NCBI RefSeq assembly: GCF_021049265.1
Contig: NZ_CP088018.1
Span: 2,790,001-2,854,000, forward strand
Direction of reading: 5' to 3'
Length of the DNA stretch: 64,000 nucleotides
Source of the DNA: Ruania suaedae
GTDB lineage: Bacteria > Actinomycetota > Actinomycetes > Actinomycetales > Beutenbergiaceae
The position numbers were made by a program, and so were the translations under genes. The notes below the pieces were generated by a model, which did no database searches, was not told the DNA's origin, and saw nothing but the letters and a program-made list of their open reading frames with translations. The stretch's first letter is position 1. The number at the start of each line of letters is the position of its first letter. Positions 31,655 through 40,743 of the stretch are shown one piece after another.

Positions 31655-31917
31655 CAGACCGGCGTCCCGGCTCGCTTCCGCACCACGAACTGGGCGATGT
31701 TCTCGATACTGTCCAGATTCGCGGGGACCGTCTCCTGGTCCGCCACCGCCACCCCGAGGTCGTCCTCCAGGAACTCCACCAGCTCGAGGACCCCGGTGGA
31801 ATCGACCACTCCGGACGACAGGAGCGACTGGGTGTCTTCCGGCATCCGGGCGGTATCGCCGAACAGGAAGTTCGTCACGATGAATTCTCGGATCTGGTTC
31901 CGCACTGCGTCTTCCAT
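31654..31917 (-). CDS. Acyl carrier protein (1)
   Basis: An 87-residue phosphopantetheine carrier. The motif VVDSTGVLELVEFLEDDLG holds the attachment serine (Ser40), equivalent to DSL in standard ACPs. Ser40 lies about 40 residues from the start, as normal. ATG at 31917 has GAGGAC upstream. The downstream partner is the GT4 gene. Divergent on the other strand are an acyl-AMP ligase and an AcpS, which together could load and charge this carrier. Confidence 0.88.
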   Translation of the reverse strand: MEDAVRNQIREFIVTNFLFGDTARMPEDTQSLLSSGVVDSTGVLELVEFLEDDLGVAVADQETVPANLDSIENIAQFVVRKRAGTPV

Positions 31918-32030
31918 CGTGTCCTCACTCGCAGAAAAGACTCCCAAGCCGAACACGGTCACGGTATCCTATTCATGCGCAGTTCATCCCGAGAATTCGC
32001 GGAATTTCCGGCTCTGACGAAGGAGTGCAG
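31918..32030. promoter_or_regulatory. Divergent promoter region between ACP1 and the acyl-AMP ligase
   Basis: 113 nt, relatively A/T-rich around TATCCTATTCATGCG (31965-31979). TATCCT (31965-31970) could serve as a -10 on the plus strand, and its complement AGGATA gives a weak match on the minus strand. The two halves of the module could thus be co-regulated. I see no clear operator. Confidence 0.3.
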
Positions 32031-33524
32031 GTGACCCAGCAATCCGCGAACGTCGGTGAGTATCTCCTGCAGCCTGCGCACGCGGACGAGGTCGCCGTCA
32101 TCGATCGAACGGGAGCGCACACCTATGCACACCTGCACGAGACGGTCCGGGTGCTGGCCCGGCGCCTCACGACATGGAACCTCGAGGCGGGTGCACGGAT
32201 CGGCCTGCTGAGCAGGAACTCGATGTTCTGGGCCGCCGCCTACCTCGCCATTCTGCGTTCAGGGCACGTCGTCGTGCCCCTTGCGACGACTCTGACACCT
32301 CAGGATGTGCTGCTCAAGGCGCAGTTCGTCGGCTGCGAGGCCTTCCTCGTCGACTCGACCCTGACGCGGCGCTTCGCCTCGGTCCTCTCGTCCGCGCGAC
32401 GTGTCGCCGACGAGACGGCGACGACCGATCCACAGCCGGGCGGACCGGACGTGATCCGTCCCGTCGACCCCGATGACGACGCGGTACTCGCCTTCACGTC
32501 CGGCACGACGTCGCGACCGCGCGCGGTGCGGGTGAGCCACCGGAACATCCAGGTGAACACCGATTCGATCGTCCGGTATCTGGATCTGCACGCCCGCGAC
32601 CGCATGCTCGTCGTCCTGCCGTTCTCCTACTGTTACGGCGCGTCGTTGCTCCACACTCACCTGCGCACCGGAGCCAGCCTCTCGATCTGCGACACCTTCG
32701 CCTTCCCGGAGACGGTGGTCGAGGCGATCCGACGCGACCGGTGCACCGGCATCGCCGGCGTCCCCTCCACCTATCAGCTGCTCCTGCGCGCCAGCTCCTT
32801 CGCGACCACCAGCCTGCCCACCTTGCGCACCATGCAGCAGGCAGGCGGACGATTGCCGCAGCCGCAGATCGACCGCCTCGCTGCCGCGCACCCCGGCGCG
32901 CGATTCTTCGTGATGTACGGCGCCACCGAGGCAACCTCACGCATGTCCTATCTTCCCCCCGAGCTGCGATGGGAGCGTCGGGGCTCGATCGGGCGAGGAC
33001 TCCCCGACGTCTCGCTGACCGTCATCGACGCCGCAGGCCATCGGGTCCGGCCCGGCGTCGTGGGCGAGATCTTCGCGCACGGTGCGAGCATCACCAAGGG
33101 CTACTGGAACGATCCCGCCGGTACAGCCGCGAAGTTCGTCGACGGCGGGCTGCGGACCGGCGACCTGGCCGAGGTCGACGACGACGGCTACATCTATATC
33201 GTCGACCGGCAGGATGACTTCATCAAGTCGTGGGGCTACCGCGTGTCCAGCCACGAGATCGAGGACACGGTGGTCGCCATCCCCGGGGTCAGCAGCGCCG
33301 CAGCGGTCGGGCGAGCCGACGACGACGCCGGCGAGGCGATCGTCGTGTTCTACGCGAGCCCGCCGGACGCCGCGATCACTCCGGAGGACGTCCTCGCCCA
33401 CTGCCGCGAGCGCCTGGCGCGGCATCTGGTGCCACACGAGGTACGACACCTTCCCGAGCTCCCGCTCAACCAGAACGGGAAGGTCCTGAAATCGGAGCTG
33501 AAATCGTTGGCCGCCGGTTCGTGA
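32031..33524 (+). CDS. Acyl-AMP ligase (ANL superfamily)
   Basis: A 497-residue adenylate-forming enzyme that would activate a carboxylic acid and pass it to a carrier protein or CoA. Motifs in order: FTSGTTSRPRAVRVSH (P-loop; the usual GxPKG is changed to SRPRA), YGATEATSRMSYLPPE, GDLAEVDDDGYIYIVDRQDD, KSWGYRVSSHEIE, and the C-terminal NQNGKVLKSELK with the catalytic Lys. The start GTG at 32031 lies 5 nt after AAGGAG; a GTG at 32025 overlaps that site and is less likely. The substrate is unknown; the adjacent ACP and AcpS point to a carrier-bound product. Confidence 0.87.
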   Translation: MTQQSANVGEYLLQPAHADEVAVIDRTGAHTYAHLHETVRVLARRLTTWNLEAGARIGLLSRNSMFWAAAYLAILRSGHVVVPLATTLTPQDVLLKAQFVGCEAFLVDSTLTRRFASVLSSARRVADETATTDPQPGGPDVIRPVDPDDDAVLAFTSGTTSRPRAVRVSHRNIQVNTDSIVRYLDLHARDRMLVVLPFSYCYGASLLHTHLRTGASLSICDTFAFPETVVEAIRRDRCTGIAGVPSTYQLLLRASSFATTSLPTLRTMQQAGGRLPQPQIDRLAAAHPGARFFVMYGATEATSRMSYLPPELRWERRGSIGRGLPDVSLTVIDAAGHRVRPGVVGEIFAHGASITKGYWNDPAGTAAKFVDGGLRTGDLAEVDDDGYIYIVDRQDDFIKSWGYRVSSHEIEDTVVAIPGVSSAAAVGRADDDAGEAIVVFYASPPDAAITPEDVLAHCRERLARHLVPHEVRHLPELPLNQNGKVLKSELKSLAAGS

Positions 33525-33546
33525 ACCCCGATCGAGGGAGCTGTCC

Positions 33547-33990
33547 GTGCACGGGCCCGACCTGATGACTGTCCTCGGCATCGGCACCGATCTCGTGGCC
33601 GTCGCACGGTTCGACCGGCTGATCGAGCGCGGCGGGCGCCGGTTCCTCGAGCGCTGGTTCGCCGAGGACGAGGTGGAGTACTGCCTCGCTCGCAGCGCAC
33701 CGGCGCCACACGCCGCGGCACGATTCGCGGCGAAGGAGGCGGTGTTCAAATCGCTGCGCATCCCCGGCGCCGGGCCTCCACGATGGCGTGAGATCGAGGT
33801 GACCCGGACCGCTGCGGGACTGCCAGGGGTGCGAGTGCACGGATCCATCCGGGACCTGGCCGAGCAGGCTGGAGTCGTGACCGTGCACCTGTCACTCTCC
33901 CACGACCGAACCTACGCGACGGCTACTGCGGTAGCTCTGACCATGGCTGCGGCAGCAACCGTCACTCCCCCGCGCCGTGACGACCAGTGA
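33547..33990 (+). CDS. Second holo-ACP synthase (AcpS-type)
   Basis: A 147-residue AcpS homolog. TVLGIGTDLVAVARFDRL and [13 protein letters not shown] carry the Mg ligands Asp and Glu, and LSLSHDRTYATATAVAL matches the C-terminal strand. It is longer than the housekeeping copy (118 residues). The GTG start at 33547 has GGGAG about 7 nt upstream; ATG 33565 is the alternative. It follows the ligase by 22 nt. Its tail overlaps the 3' end of the ABC exporter gene by 29 nt in convergent orientation. It probably primes the carrier proteins encoded at 31654 and 40743. Confidence 0.9.
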   Translation: MHGPDLMTVLGIGTDLVAVARFDRLIERGGRRFLERWFAEDEVEYCLARSAPAPHAAARFAAKEAVFKSLRIPGAGPPRWREIEVTRTAAGLPGVRVHGSIRDLAEQAGVVTVHLSLSHDRTYATATAVALTMAAAATVTPPRRDDQ

Positions 33991-35779
33991 TCTGATTCAC
34001 CTCGCGGAAGAAGTCGCTGCGCTGCATCAGGTCCTCGCGCGAGCCGATCGCCGAGACGCGGCCATCGACCATCACGACGATCCGGTCGCACACCGACAGG
34101 GTCGACAGCCGGTGGGCGATCAGGATGATCATGGTGTGCTGTTTGATCAGCCGGAGCGACTCCTGCACGAGTTCCTCGGAGCGGACGTCCAGCGCACTGG
34201 TCGGCTCGTCCAGCACGAGGACCTCCGGGTCTCCGGCCAACGCCCGTGCGAGACAGATCCGCTGGCGCTGCCCGCCGGAGACCGCACTGGCGCGTTGCCC
34301 GATGATCGTGTCGTAGCCCGAGGGCCAGGACATGACGTCATCGTGGATGTGCGCACGCCTCGCGGCTGCCACCACCTGGTCGTCGTCGATCCACTCGCGA
34401 TAGAAACGGATGTTCTCCCGGACGGTGCCCCAGACGACCTGCGAGGTCTGGGGAACGTAGGCGACCTTCGCCTGCCACTGTGACCGGCTGATCTCCCGGA
34501 CGTCGCGGCCGTTCACCCGCACGGCCCCCGAGTCGGGATCGCGCAATCGCAGCAGGAGCTGGACGATCGAGGACTTGCCCGCGCCGGAGGGGCCGACCAC
34601 GCCGATCGCCTCTCCCCGGCCGAGTTCGAAGCTGACGTCGTGCAGGACCTCCTGCCCGGCCCGATAGGCGAAGGTGACGTGCGAGAGCGCCAGGCTCTGG
34701 ATGCCGTCGAGGCTGTCGGGTCCGTCCTGCTGCGGACTGAGCCGATACCGCTCGAGCGCATCGACGATCTGGTTCATGAACGGCAGCCGCTCATCGATCC
34801 CGGTCAGCGAGAACTGGATCTGTTGAGCGTAGGTCAGTGCACGGATGAGCATCAGGATGACAGCAGCGAGTGCTGCGAGATGAGCCATGCCCGAGATCGA
34901 GATGGCGATCAGCGCAATCACCAGGAGCAGCAACGCGACGCTGTGGTACAGGGCGGGGACGACGACAGCCAGGAAGCGCGTCCGTGCGTGGGGCCGGCGG
35001 ACCTCCTCGACCTGATCGCGGAAACCGGACCGGTAGGTCTCGGTCGCGCCGAAGACCTCGGTCTCCTCGGCGATCAGGACGACTTCCTGGACGGTGTTCG
35101 TGAACTCCATCTCCTCGGTGCTCAGTTGCTTGGCGTGTCTGCGCAGCTTGCGCGACAACGGGCGGAGCGCGACGAACAGGATGAACGCCGAGGCCATGAG
35201 AGCGGCGGCCGCGACAAAGCTCTGCAGGAATGCGGCCACGACCATGGTGAGGAACATGATCGTCGCCGTCACCGCAAGAGCCAGGTTGATCACCGCTTGG
35301 GCCGCATTGGTGACGTTGCGCGTCATCAGCATCTGGAAAGCGCCGTCGCGCTCGCTCGCCTTCACCGACCAGGTGCTCGCCGTGAACGACTGGAAGAGCT
35401 GATTGCGCAGGTCGGCCAGGACTTTCGAACTCATCTGGGCCGGCACGTACGCGAGCCCGACCTGCAGGCCGGCACGAAGGAGCGCCATCGCGACGGCGAT
35501 GGCGAACGCAGCAGTGCGCGAGGTCTCCAGGGACAGGCTCCCGAACTGCTGGGTGATCGTCTGATCACCGACCGCGAGCGCCGCAGCCATCGCGGCGATG
35601 GCGGCGAGCAACCCGGCCTCGACGAGTCCCGTCACCACCGCCAGCGCGACCAGCAGGGCTATCCGGGTCCGAGATGCCTGGAAGAACGGGGAGAGCCGCC
35701 GCCAGGACCGGCGGACACGGAAGAGCGCGCGGATCGGGCCCGGGCGCGACCGGCCCTCACCCGCACCGGCGTCATTCAC
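33962..35779 (-). CDS. ABC exporter, fused permease and ATPase
   Basis: A 605-residue half-transporter. An N-terminal six-helix membrane domain (about residues 35-320) leads to an ATPase with Walker A GPSGAGKSS, Q-loop PQTSQ, signature AVSGGQRQR, Walker B VLVLDEPTSALD and H-loop AHRLS. A similar protein (LasD/McjD type) exports mature lasso peptides, and the lasso cluster lies about 5 kb away, but glycan or lipid export is equally possible here. It overlaps the acetyltransferase gene by 8 nt and AcpS by 29 nt. Confidence 0.87.
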   Translation of the reverse strand: MNDAGAGEGRSRPGPIRALFRVRRSWRRLSPFFQASRTRIALLVALAVVTGLVEAGLLAAIAAMAAALAVGDQTITQQFGSLSLETSRTAAFAIAVAMALLRAGLQVGLAYVPAQMSSKVLADLRNQLFQSFTASTWSVKASERDGAFQMLMTRNVTNAAQAVINLALAVTATIMFLTMVVAAFLQSFVAAAALMASAFILFVALRPLSRKLRRHAKQLSTEEMEFTNTVQEVVLIAEETEVFGATETYRSGFRDQVEEVRRPHARTRFLAVVVPALYHSVALLLLVIALIAISISGMAHLAALAAVILMLIRALTYAQQIQFSLTGIDERLPFMNQIVDALERYRLSPQQDGPDSLDGIQSLALSHVTFAYRAGQEVLHDVSFELGRGEAIGVVGPSGAGKSSIVQLLLRLRDPDSGAVRVNGRDVREISRSQWQAKVAYVPQTSQVVWGTVRENIRFYREWIDDDQVVAAARRAHIHDDVMSWPSGYDTIIGQRASAVSGGQRQRICLARALAGDPEVLVLDEPTSALDVRSEELVQESLRLIKQHTMIILIAHRLSTLSVCDRIVVMVDGRVSAIGSREDLMQRSDFFREVNQITGRHGAGE

Positions 35780-36506
35780 GGTGCGTGGTCGCTGTCGTCC
35801 CGCGTGCGCGGCCCGGGTCGGTGTCGTACCGGTCGATGAACACCTGGATATCGTCGGTCATCATGAACTCCATCGCCTCGATGAGCCGTTCCTCGCTCCA
35901 GTCCCACCACTTGATCCGCAACAGCGCCTCGATCTGAGCGGGGGGGAATCTGAAGCCGGCCACCCGGGCCGGGTTGCCTGCGACGATGGCGTAGGGCGGA
36001 ACGTTCTGGCGGACGACGCTCCCTGCTCCCACCACGACCCCGTCGCCGAGCGTGACGCCCGAGAGGATCACGCTCTCGTGCCCGATCCAGGCGTCGTTGC
36101 CGATCGCCACATCGCCGTGTGTGACCGATGTGCGGTCGGCGAGGTACCCGAACGAGTCACTGAAGGGTGGGTAGGCCGGAAAGCGGTAGGTGGACACATA
36201 GTCCACGCGGTGCTCACCCCCGAGGAGCACTCTGGTGCCGTAGGCCAAGGAACAGAACTGACCGATCCGCAGCATGCAACCGGGCGTTCGTGACGACACG
36301 ACGAGATGCCCCCACGTGTAGCGTCCGATGTCGTACTCGCGCAGATCAGACCGCTGATCCAGCCTGCTCGGCGGCGGCAGGGCGCCGGGGCGGCGCCGTT
36401 CCAGACGCCGTCGAAGCCTTCCGGCACCGGCTCGGAGCACACGTCCTGCACTCACCGTGGTACCGATCGCGAGCCACGACAGTCGATGGTGGTCGCGGCC
36501 GGACAT
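35772..36506 (-). CDS. Left-handed beta-helix acetyltransferase (CatB/WcaF type)
   Basis: A 244-residue hexapeptide-repeat acyltransferase. The repeats are at about residues 75-180 (for example LRIGQFCSLAYGTRVLLGG, DVAIGNDAWIGHESVILSGV and DGVVVGAGSVV), and YAIVAGNPARVAGFRF is the CoA-binding end of the xenobiotic acetyltransferase group. It probably O-acetylates a sugar or small molecule using acetyl-CoA. It is coupled to the ABC exporter by an 8-nt overlap. The first 50 residues are basic and variable, so the true start could be later. Confidence 0.86.
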   Translation of the reverse strand: MSGRDHHRLSWLAIGTTVSAGRVLRAGAGRLRRRLERRRPGALPPPSRLDQRSDLREYDIGRYTWGHLVVSSRTPGCMLRIGQFCSLAYGTRVLLGGEHRVDYVSTYRFPAYPPFSDSFGYLADRTSVTHGDVAIGNDAWIGHESVILSGVTLGDGVVVGAGSVVRQNVPPYAIVAGNPARVAGFRFPPAQIEALLRIKWWDWSEERLIEAMEFMMTDDIQVFIDRYDTDPGRARGTTATTHRE

Positions 36507-36678
36507 CGCCGGTTGACGCTGTGGTCCACAGTTCTCCTCACGCCCGTGGTGAGACCAGGGGCCATGAAGGCACCTGAGACCCCCAGGCTAGCCGAGCACA
36601 CGAATCCCGTCCCGAGTTCGGCCACAGTGGTTCGGGCGCACGGCCCACCGTCGCCACCAGGACAGCCGCGAGCGACGC

Positions 36679-36684
36679 TAGAAT
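36679..36684 (+). promoter_or_regulatory. -10 element for the APH-like kinase, probably leaderless
   Basis: TAGAAT ends 5 nt before the ATG at 36690, so transcription would start at the ATG. No ribosome site is present upstream. The -35 is weak. Confidence 0.4.
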
Positions 36685-36689
36685 CGTGC

Positions 36690-37742
36690 ATGCCCGCTCA
36701 CGGCCCAGCAGGGAGCCCGACCGCTGCTGAACGCGCCGTGCGGCGCGTCCTCGCCCGGTACGGCTTCGCCGACTCCTCCGTGGAACGCGTGGAGCCGTTA
36801 ACTCGACGGCTCAAGAACGAGAACTACCGCGTGCGCGCCGGCGACGCCGACTGGGTCGTCAAGTGCCATTCGTCCACGCCGGACCTGCAGCGCCTCGAGC
36901 TCGCCCAGACGTTGGAGAGGCGGCTCGCCGACGTCGGGTTCCCGGTGGCCCCGATCCAACAGTCCGACAGCGGTCACACTCTCGTCCAGGAGGGCGGCGC
37001 ACACTACTCGCTGCACGCCTGGGTCGATGGTCGGCAGACCACGATCGCAGAGCGGGATCGGGTGATCGCACGCCACCCGGGCTTCGTGCCCGGAATCGCC
37101 ACCGCGCTCGGCACGATGCATGCCGTCGCCGGCACTCTCCCTCGCCCTCCCGGCGAACCACCCGCGGCAAGAGCCGACGACCTGCTGACGGGACCCGCCC
37201 GCGCCTCCCGGCGGCTACGACGCCTTCGGCCACGCCCCCCGCTGCTCTCGGCGATGCACATGGTGCGCCTCAAGCCGGGAAAGTCGACCTTCGACCGATG
37301 GATCATCGGGAACCTCCCCGGCGTTGCCAGGTCGGCCGACCGGCTCGCCGCCCAGTCCCTGCGCACCTCGCCTGAGCCCATCGCGATCCACAACGACATC
37401 AACTGGGAGAACCTCATCTTCGATGAGGACTTCACCCTCCGGGCCCTGCTCGACTTCGACAATGCGATGTATGCACCGCCCGTCATCGAGGTCGGTGCGG
37501 CCGCCGTGGTACTCGTGGGAACGCAGCGCAGTCGAGTGGATGCATTCCTCGCGGCATACGAGGACGCCTCACACCGTCGCACGGACCGGGACGCCGTCGA
37601 GCTCGCGATGAGGGTGAAGTGCGCCCAATCCATCCTGAACTCGGTCGGTAGCCACCTCGCCGGTCGCGTCGGTGACCCGGACCTGCTGGCGTCGTGGTGT
37701 TCCCATCTCCTCGACTCACTACGCGAGCTGGAGCGGTGGTGA
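36690..37742 (+). CDS. Aminoglycoside-phosphotransferase-family kinase
   Basis: A 350-residue protein with the APH/choline-kinase fold. The catalytic loop AIHNDINWENLIFDEDF holds the HxDxxxxN signature, and RALLDFDNA supplies the metal-binding Asp. The N-terminal VEPLTRRLKNENYRV resembles the ATP-binding region of this fold. The target may be an alcohol on a small molecule, a sugar, or a resistance substrate; self-protection is possible but unproven. The start ATG at 36690 follows a -10 element directly. It is the only plus-strand gene between the acetyltransferase and the NadE-like gene. Confidence 0.82.
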   Translation: MPAHGPAGSPTAAERAVRRVLARYGFADSSVERVEPLTRRLKNENYRVRAGDADWVVKCHSSTPDLQRLELAQTLERRLADVGFPVAPIQQSDSGHTLVQEGGAHYSLHAWVDGRQTTIAERDRVIARHPGFVPGIATALGTMHAVAGTLPRPPGEPPAARADDLLTGPARASRRLRRLRPRPPLLSAMHMVRLKPGKSTFDRWIIGNLPGVARSADRLAAQSLRTSPEPIAIHNDINWENLIFDEDFTLRALLDFDNAMYAPPVIEVGAAAVVLVGTQRSRVDAFLAAYEDASHRRTDRDAVELAMRVKCAQSILNSVGSHLAGRVGDPDLLASWCSHLLDSLRELERW

Positions 37743-37775
37743 GCCGGAGCGCGCCACCGGGGGCGGGTTCACGGC

Positions 37776-38756
37776 TCACACCTCCGGGACGTCCCCGGCC
37801 AGGACGGGTTCCAGATGCAGGTACTCGGTGGCCCGGCGCTTCTGCTCGATGTCGCGGAACACCCGGTCGACCTGTGTCACCGTGAGACCGGCGGCACGGG
37901 CGATCTCCTCCTGCGGCACGTCGTTGTTCTTCCCGTACAGGCACAGGTCCATCTGCTCGTGCGGGAGCGAGAAGTAGAACTCCTCCTGCGACTGGGGCAG
38001 CGAGTAGGTGTCGGTGGTGGAGGGACGCATCCTGATCTCCTCCGGCACCCCCAGGTGTGCGGCGAGGGCGTAGACCTGGCTCTTGTACAGGTGCGCGATC
38101 GGCTTGACGTCCGCAGCCCCGTCGCCCAGCTTGACGAAGAAACCCTGGTCGTACTCCAGCCGGTTCGGTGTGCCCGCCACCGCGTAGTTCAGCCGGTCGG
38201 CGTGGTAGTACTCCAGCATCTTGCGCACCCGCTGCTTGAAGTTGGTCGCGGCGACGATCCCCAGATAGGCCTCCCGCGTCAACCGGTACTGCTGCTGCCG
38301 GCCGTCGGGGTCGAGCACCACGACCGAGTAGAGCCGGTAGCTGTCGGAGTCCACGACCGAGGGCAGTACGATCTTCGATCGGTAACCGGGCCCGTACTCC
38401 GGGCAGACGAGCCGGATGGCCTCGTCCCGGCGGGCATAGGCCCCGACGGCGTCCAAGGTCGCCGAGATCTCCTCGACCACCGAATCGACCCCGAAGGCAT
38501 CGGACAGACTCGTGCTGATCCTGAGGGTCTCGGGCGAGGACTCCCGCTCGGGCATGTGGATACCGAACACCCGTTCCGGGCCGAGGCCGCGGCACGCGAG
38601 CGCGGCGACCACGCTGGAGTCGATGCCGCCCGAGAGCGCGACGACCAGGCCCTTTCTCCGGGTCCGCGCGAGGTAGGCGGTGAGGCGCTCACCGATGGCG
38701 GTGGCCGCCGCTTCGAGGTCGAGGTCGAGGGACTCCCGGCCGAAGGACTGCGTCAT
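37776..38756 (-). CDS. NAD synthase-like (NadE) adenylating amidotransferase
   Basis: A 326-residue ATP-pyrophosphatase. The P-loop is ALSGGIDSSVVAA (near residues 40-52). The substrate-binding NFKQRVRKMLEYYHADRL, GTPNRLEYDQGFFVKLGDG and KPIAHLYKSQVYALAAHLG segments follow NadE family patterns closely. It has no glutaminase domain, so it would use free ammonia or ammonia from a partner. It lies in the same direction as, and 10 nt after, AsnB (38767-40743) and a carrier protein, so it may amidate a pathway acid instead of making NAD. Classic NadE cannot be excluded, as this window shows no other nadE. Confidence 0.82.
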   Translation of the reverse strand: MTQSFGRESLDLDLEAAATAIGERLTAYLARTRRKGLVVALSGGIDSSVVAALACRGLGPERVFGIHMPERESSPETLRISTSLSDAFGVDSVVEEISATLDAVGAYARRDEAIRLVCPEYGPGYRSKIVLPSVVDSDSYRLYSVVVLDPDGRQQQYRLTREAYLGIVAATNFKQRVRKMLEYYHADRLNYAVAGTPNRLEYDQGFFVKLGDGAADVKPIAHLYKSQVYALAAHLGVPEEIRMRPSTTDTYSLPQSQEEFYFSLPHEQMDLCLYGKNNDVPQEEIARAAGLTVTQVDRVFRDIEQKRRATEYLHLEPVLAGDVPEV

Positions 38757-38766
38757 CTTCTGTCTC

Positions 38767-40743
38767 CTACCCGTGCACCAGATCGGTCACTGTCATGGGG
38801 GCCGCCGGCGCCCGATCCTGATCCGACGAGGCGTCGCCGGCGATGAAGTGTCGGTGGATGAGCTGGGTCGAGAGCACGGCGAGGATCCGCATGTTGTCGG
38901 TGTTACTCATCCGCACTCCCCCTGTCCGGCGGCACTTGCCGACCAGCGCGGCGACGGCCCGCGGCTCGAAGACACCCGCGGCCGCGACCGCGTCGCCGGA
39001 GGTGACCTGGTCGACCCATGGCTGCCCCCTGCCCGCGAAGAAGCTGGCGGCGTCCGGTGCGCGGTAGGGCTGCTTGGGCCGGGAGAGGATCCGTTCCGGG
39101 ACCAGGTCCCGGAACGCCGTCTTGAGGATGTGCTTCTCGCTGAGCCCGAGCAGCTTGTGGCGGGCCGGCAGGCGGTTGGCGAGGTCGACCACGTCCGGGT
39201 CGAGGAAGGGGAAACGGCCTTCGACCGAATGCGCCATCAGCATCCGGTCGCCCTGCGCCGCGAGGATGTAGCCCGACAGCAGCGTGGACATCTCCAGCCA
39301 TTGCGCGCGGCTGAGCGGGTCCCACTCCCGGTGACCGGAGGGCATACGCGCGAGGAGCGGTCCGGAGACGTCGGCATCCCAGTCGGGGTGCGGGACGGTC
39401 ATCCGCAATAGTGCCGCGCTGGTGTCCCATCGTGTCCGGTGGGACATGGCCGGGTCGGCGGTATCGAGGTGACGCCCGAAGAACTCCCGCGCGAAGGCCG
39501 GTACCTGACCCGGTGAGCGGGTCAGCCACGGGTACAGCAGCTCCAGACCGCGCGCCCGGACGGTCGAGGCCGGGTTCCTCGCCACGAACTCCCGCAGACG
39601 TGCCTCGCGAAAGAGGTCGTAGCCGGCGAAGACCTCGTCCGCACCTTCGCCGGTGACCACGACCTTGTACCCGTGGTCCTGAGCGAGGCCGGAGAGCAGG
39701 AACATCGGCGCGGGCGCGGAGCGGAGCACCGGCATCTCGGCATGGCGCACCACCTCAGGGAAGACCGCGCCGATATCCTCGGCACGGACGGTCACCTCGT
39801 GGTGCTCGGTGCCGAGGTGGTGCGCCATCGTGGCCTGGAAGGGCCCCTCGTCGAAATCTTCGTCGGCGAACCGGAGCGAGAAGGTCTGCAGCGGCGCCTC
39901 GGTGTAGGCCGCGATCACCGCCGCGGTGATCGCGGAGTCGAGCCCACCGGACAGGTACGCGCCCACCGGGACGTCGCTGCGCAGGAACCGCAGCCGGACC
40001 GCCGCGATGACGCGTTCGCGCACGTCGGCGGCGTTGCGCTCGAGGTCCTGCGGTTCCTCGCCGCCCCGAGGCGGGAACTCGGGCTGCCAGTACGGCACCG
40101 TCCGGTGGCTCCGCTCGTCCACGAAGGCGACGTGCCCTGGCGGGAGCTGTTCGATCCCCGAGAACACCGTGCGGGGGGCGACCGGGCTCCAGAACGTCAT
40201 CGTCTCGGCCAACCCGAGACGATCGAAGGCCCGGGGCACGCGGGGATCGGCGAAGAGCGCCTTCACCTCGGAGGCGAACAGCAGCCGGCCTCCCACCCGC
40301 GTCAGGTACAGCGGCCTCACTCCGAGACGATCCCTGGACAGGATCAGGCGCCGCCGGTCCCGTTCCCAGATCGCGAGCGCCCACTGGCCGTTGAACCGGG
40401 GGAAGCACCCCTCCCGCCACTGCTCCCACGCGTGCAGGATCACCTCGGTGTCGCTGCTGGTCCTGAACCGGTGGCCGAGAGCGAGCAGCTCGCGGCGCAG
40501 CTCGATGTAGTTGAAGATCTCACCGTTGAAGGTGACCCAGACCGAGCCGTCGCCGTTTCCCATCGGCTGCGCGCCGCCGCCGACGTCGATGATCGCCAGT
40601 CGCGCGTGACCCAGGCCCACGTGGTGGTCGCGGTAGATGCCACTGCCGTCCGGGCCCCGATGGGGCAGCCGGGAGAGCATCCGGGTGAGGAGCGCGAGAT
40701 CCGGGGCACTGTCGAAGGAGAGCTCCCCGACGATGCCGCACAT
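38767..40743 (-). CDS. asnB: Asparagine synthase (glutamine-hydrolysing), carrier-protein-linked copy
   Basis: A 658-residue class II amidotransferase. Cys2 in MCGIVGELSF, LPHRGPDGSG and FNGEIFNYIE are intact glutaminase motifs. The synthetase domain has LSGGLDSAITAAV (Ser replaced by Ala after the SGGxDS core) and TGEGADEVFAGY. It is longer than the housekeeping type. The start ATG shares one base with the ACP2 stop (TGATG), so it is translated together with that carrier. It is unlikely to be the lasso cyclase because its glutaminase is intact and the lasso genes have their own partner, but it could supply ammonia to the NadE-like enzyme. Confidence 0.88.
   Translation of the reverse strand: MCGIVGELSFDSAPDLALLTRMLSRLPHRGPDGSGIYRDHHVGLGHARLAIIDVGGGAQPMGNGDGSVWVTFNGEIFNYIELRRELLALGHRFRTSSDTEVILHAWEQWREGCFPRFNGQWALAIWERDRRRLILSRDRLGVRPLYLTRVGGRLLFASEVKALFADPRVPRAFDRLGLAETMTFWSPVAPRTVFSGIEQLPPGHVAFVDERSHRTVPYWQPEFPPRGGEEPQDLERNAADVRERVIAAVRLRFLRSDVPVGAYLSGGLDSAITAAVIAAYTEAPLQTFSLRFADEDFDEGPFQATMAHHLGTEHHEVTVRAEDIGAVFPEVVRHAEMPVLRSAPAPMFLLSGLAQDHGYKVVVTGEGADEVFAGYDLFREARLREFVARNPASTVRARGLELLYPWLTRSPGQVPAFAREFFGRHLDTADPAMSHRTRWDTSAALLRMTVPHPDWDADVSGPLLARMPSGHREWDPLSRAQWLEMSTLLSGYILAAQGDRMLMAHSVEGRFPFLDPDVVDLANRLPARHKLLGLSEKHILKTAFRDLVPERILSRPKQPYRAPDAASFFAGRGQPWVDQVTSGDAVAAAGVFEPRAVAALVGKCRRTGGVRMSNTDNMRILAVLSTQLIHRHFIAGDASSDQDRAPAAPMTVTDLVHG

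Noticed and set aside
38767-40743. Glutamine-dependent AsnB considered as the lasso cyclase
   Set aside because: Its glutaminase nucleophile Cys2 is intact, it is coupled to an ACP and not to the precursor, and a better cyclase candidate lies directly after the precursor.
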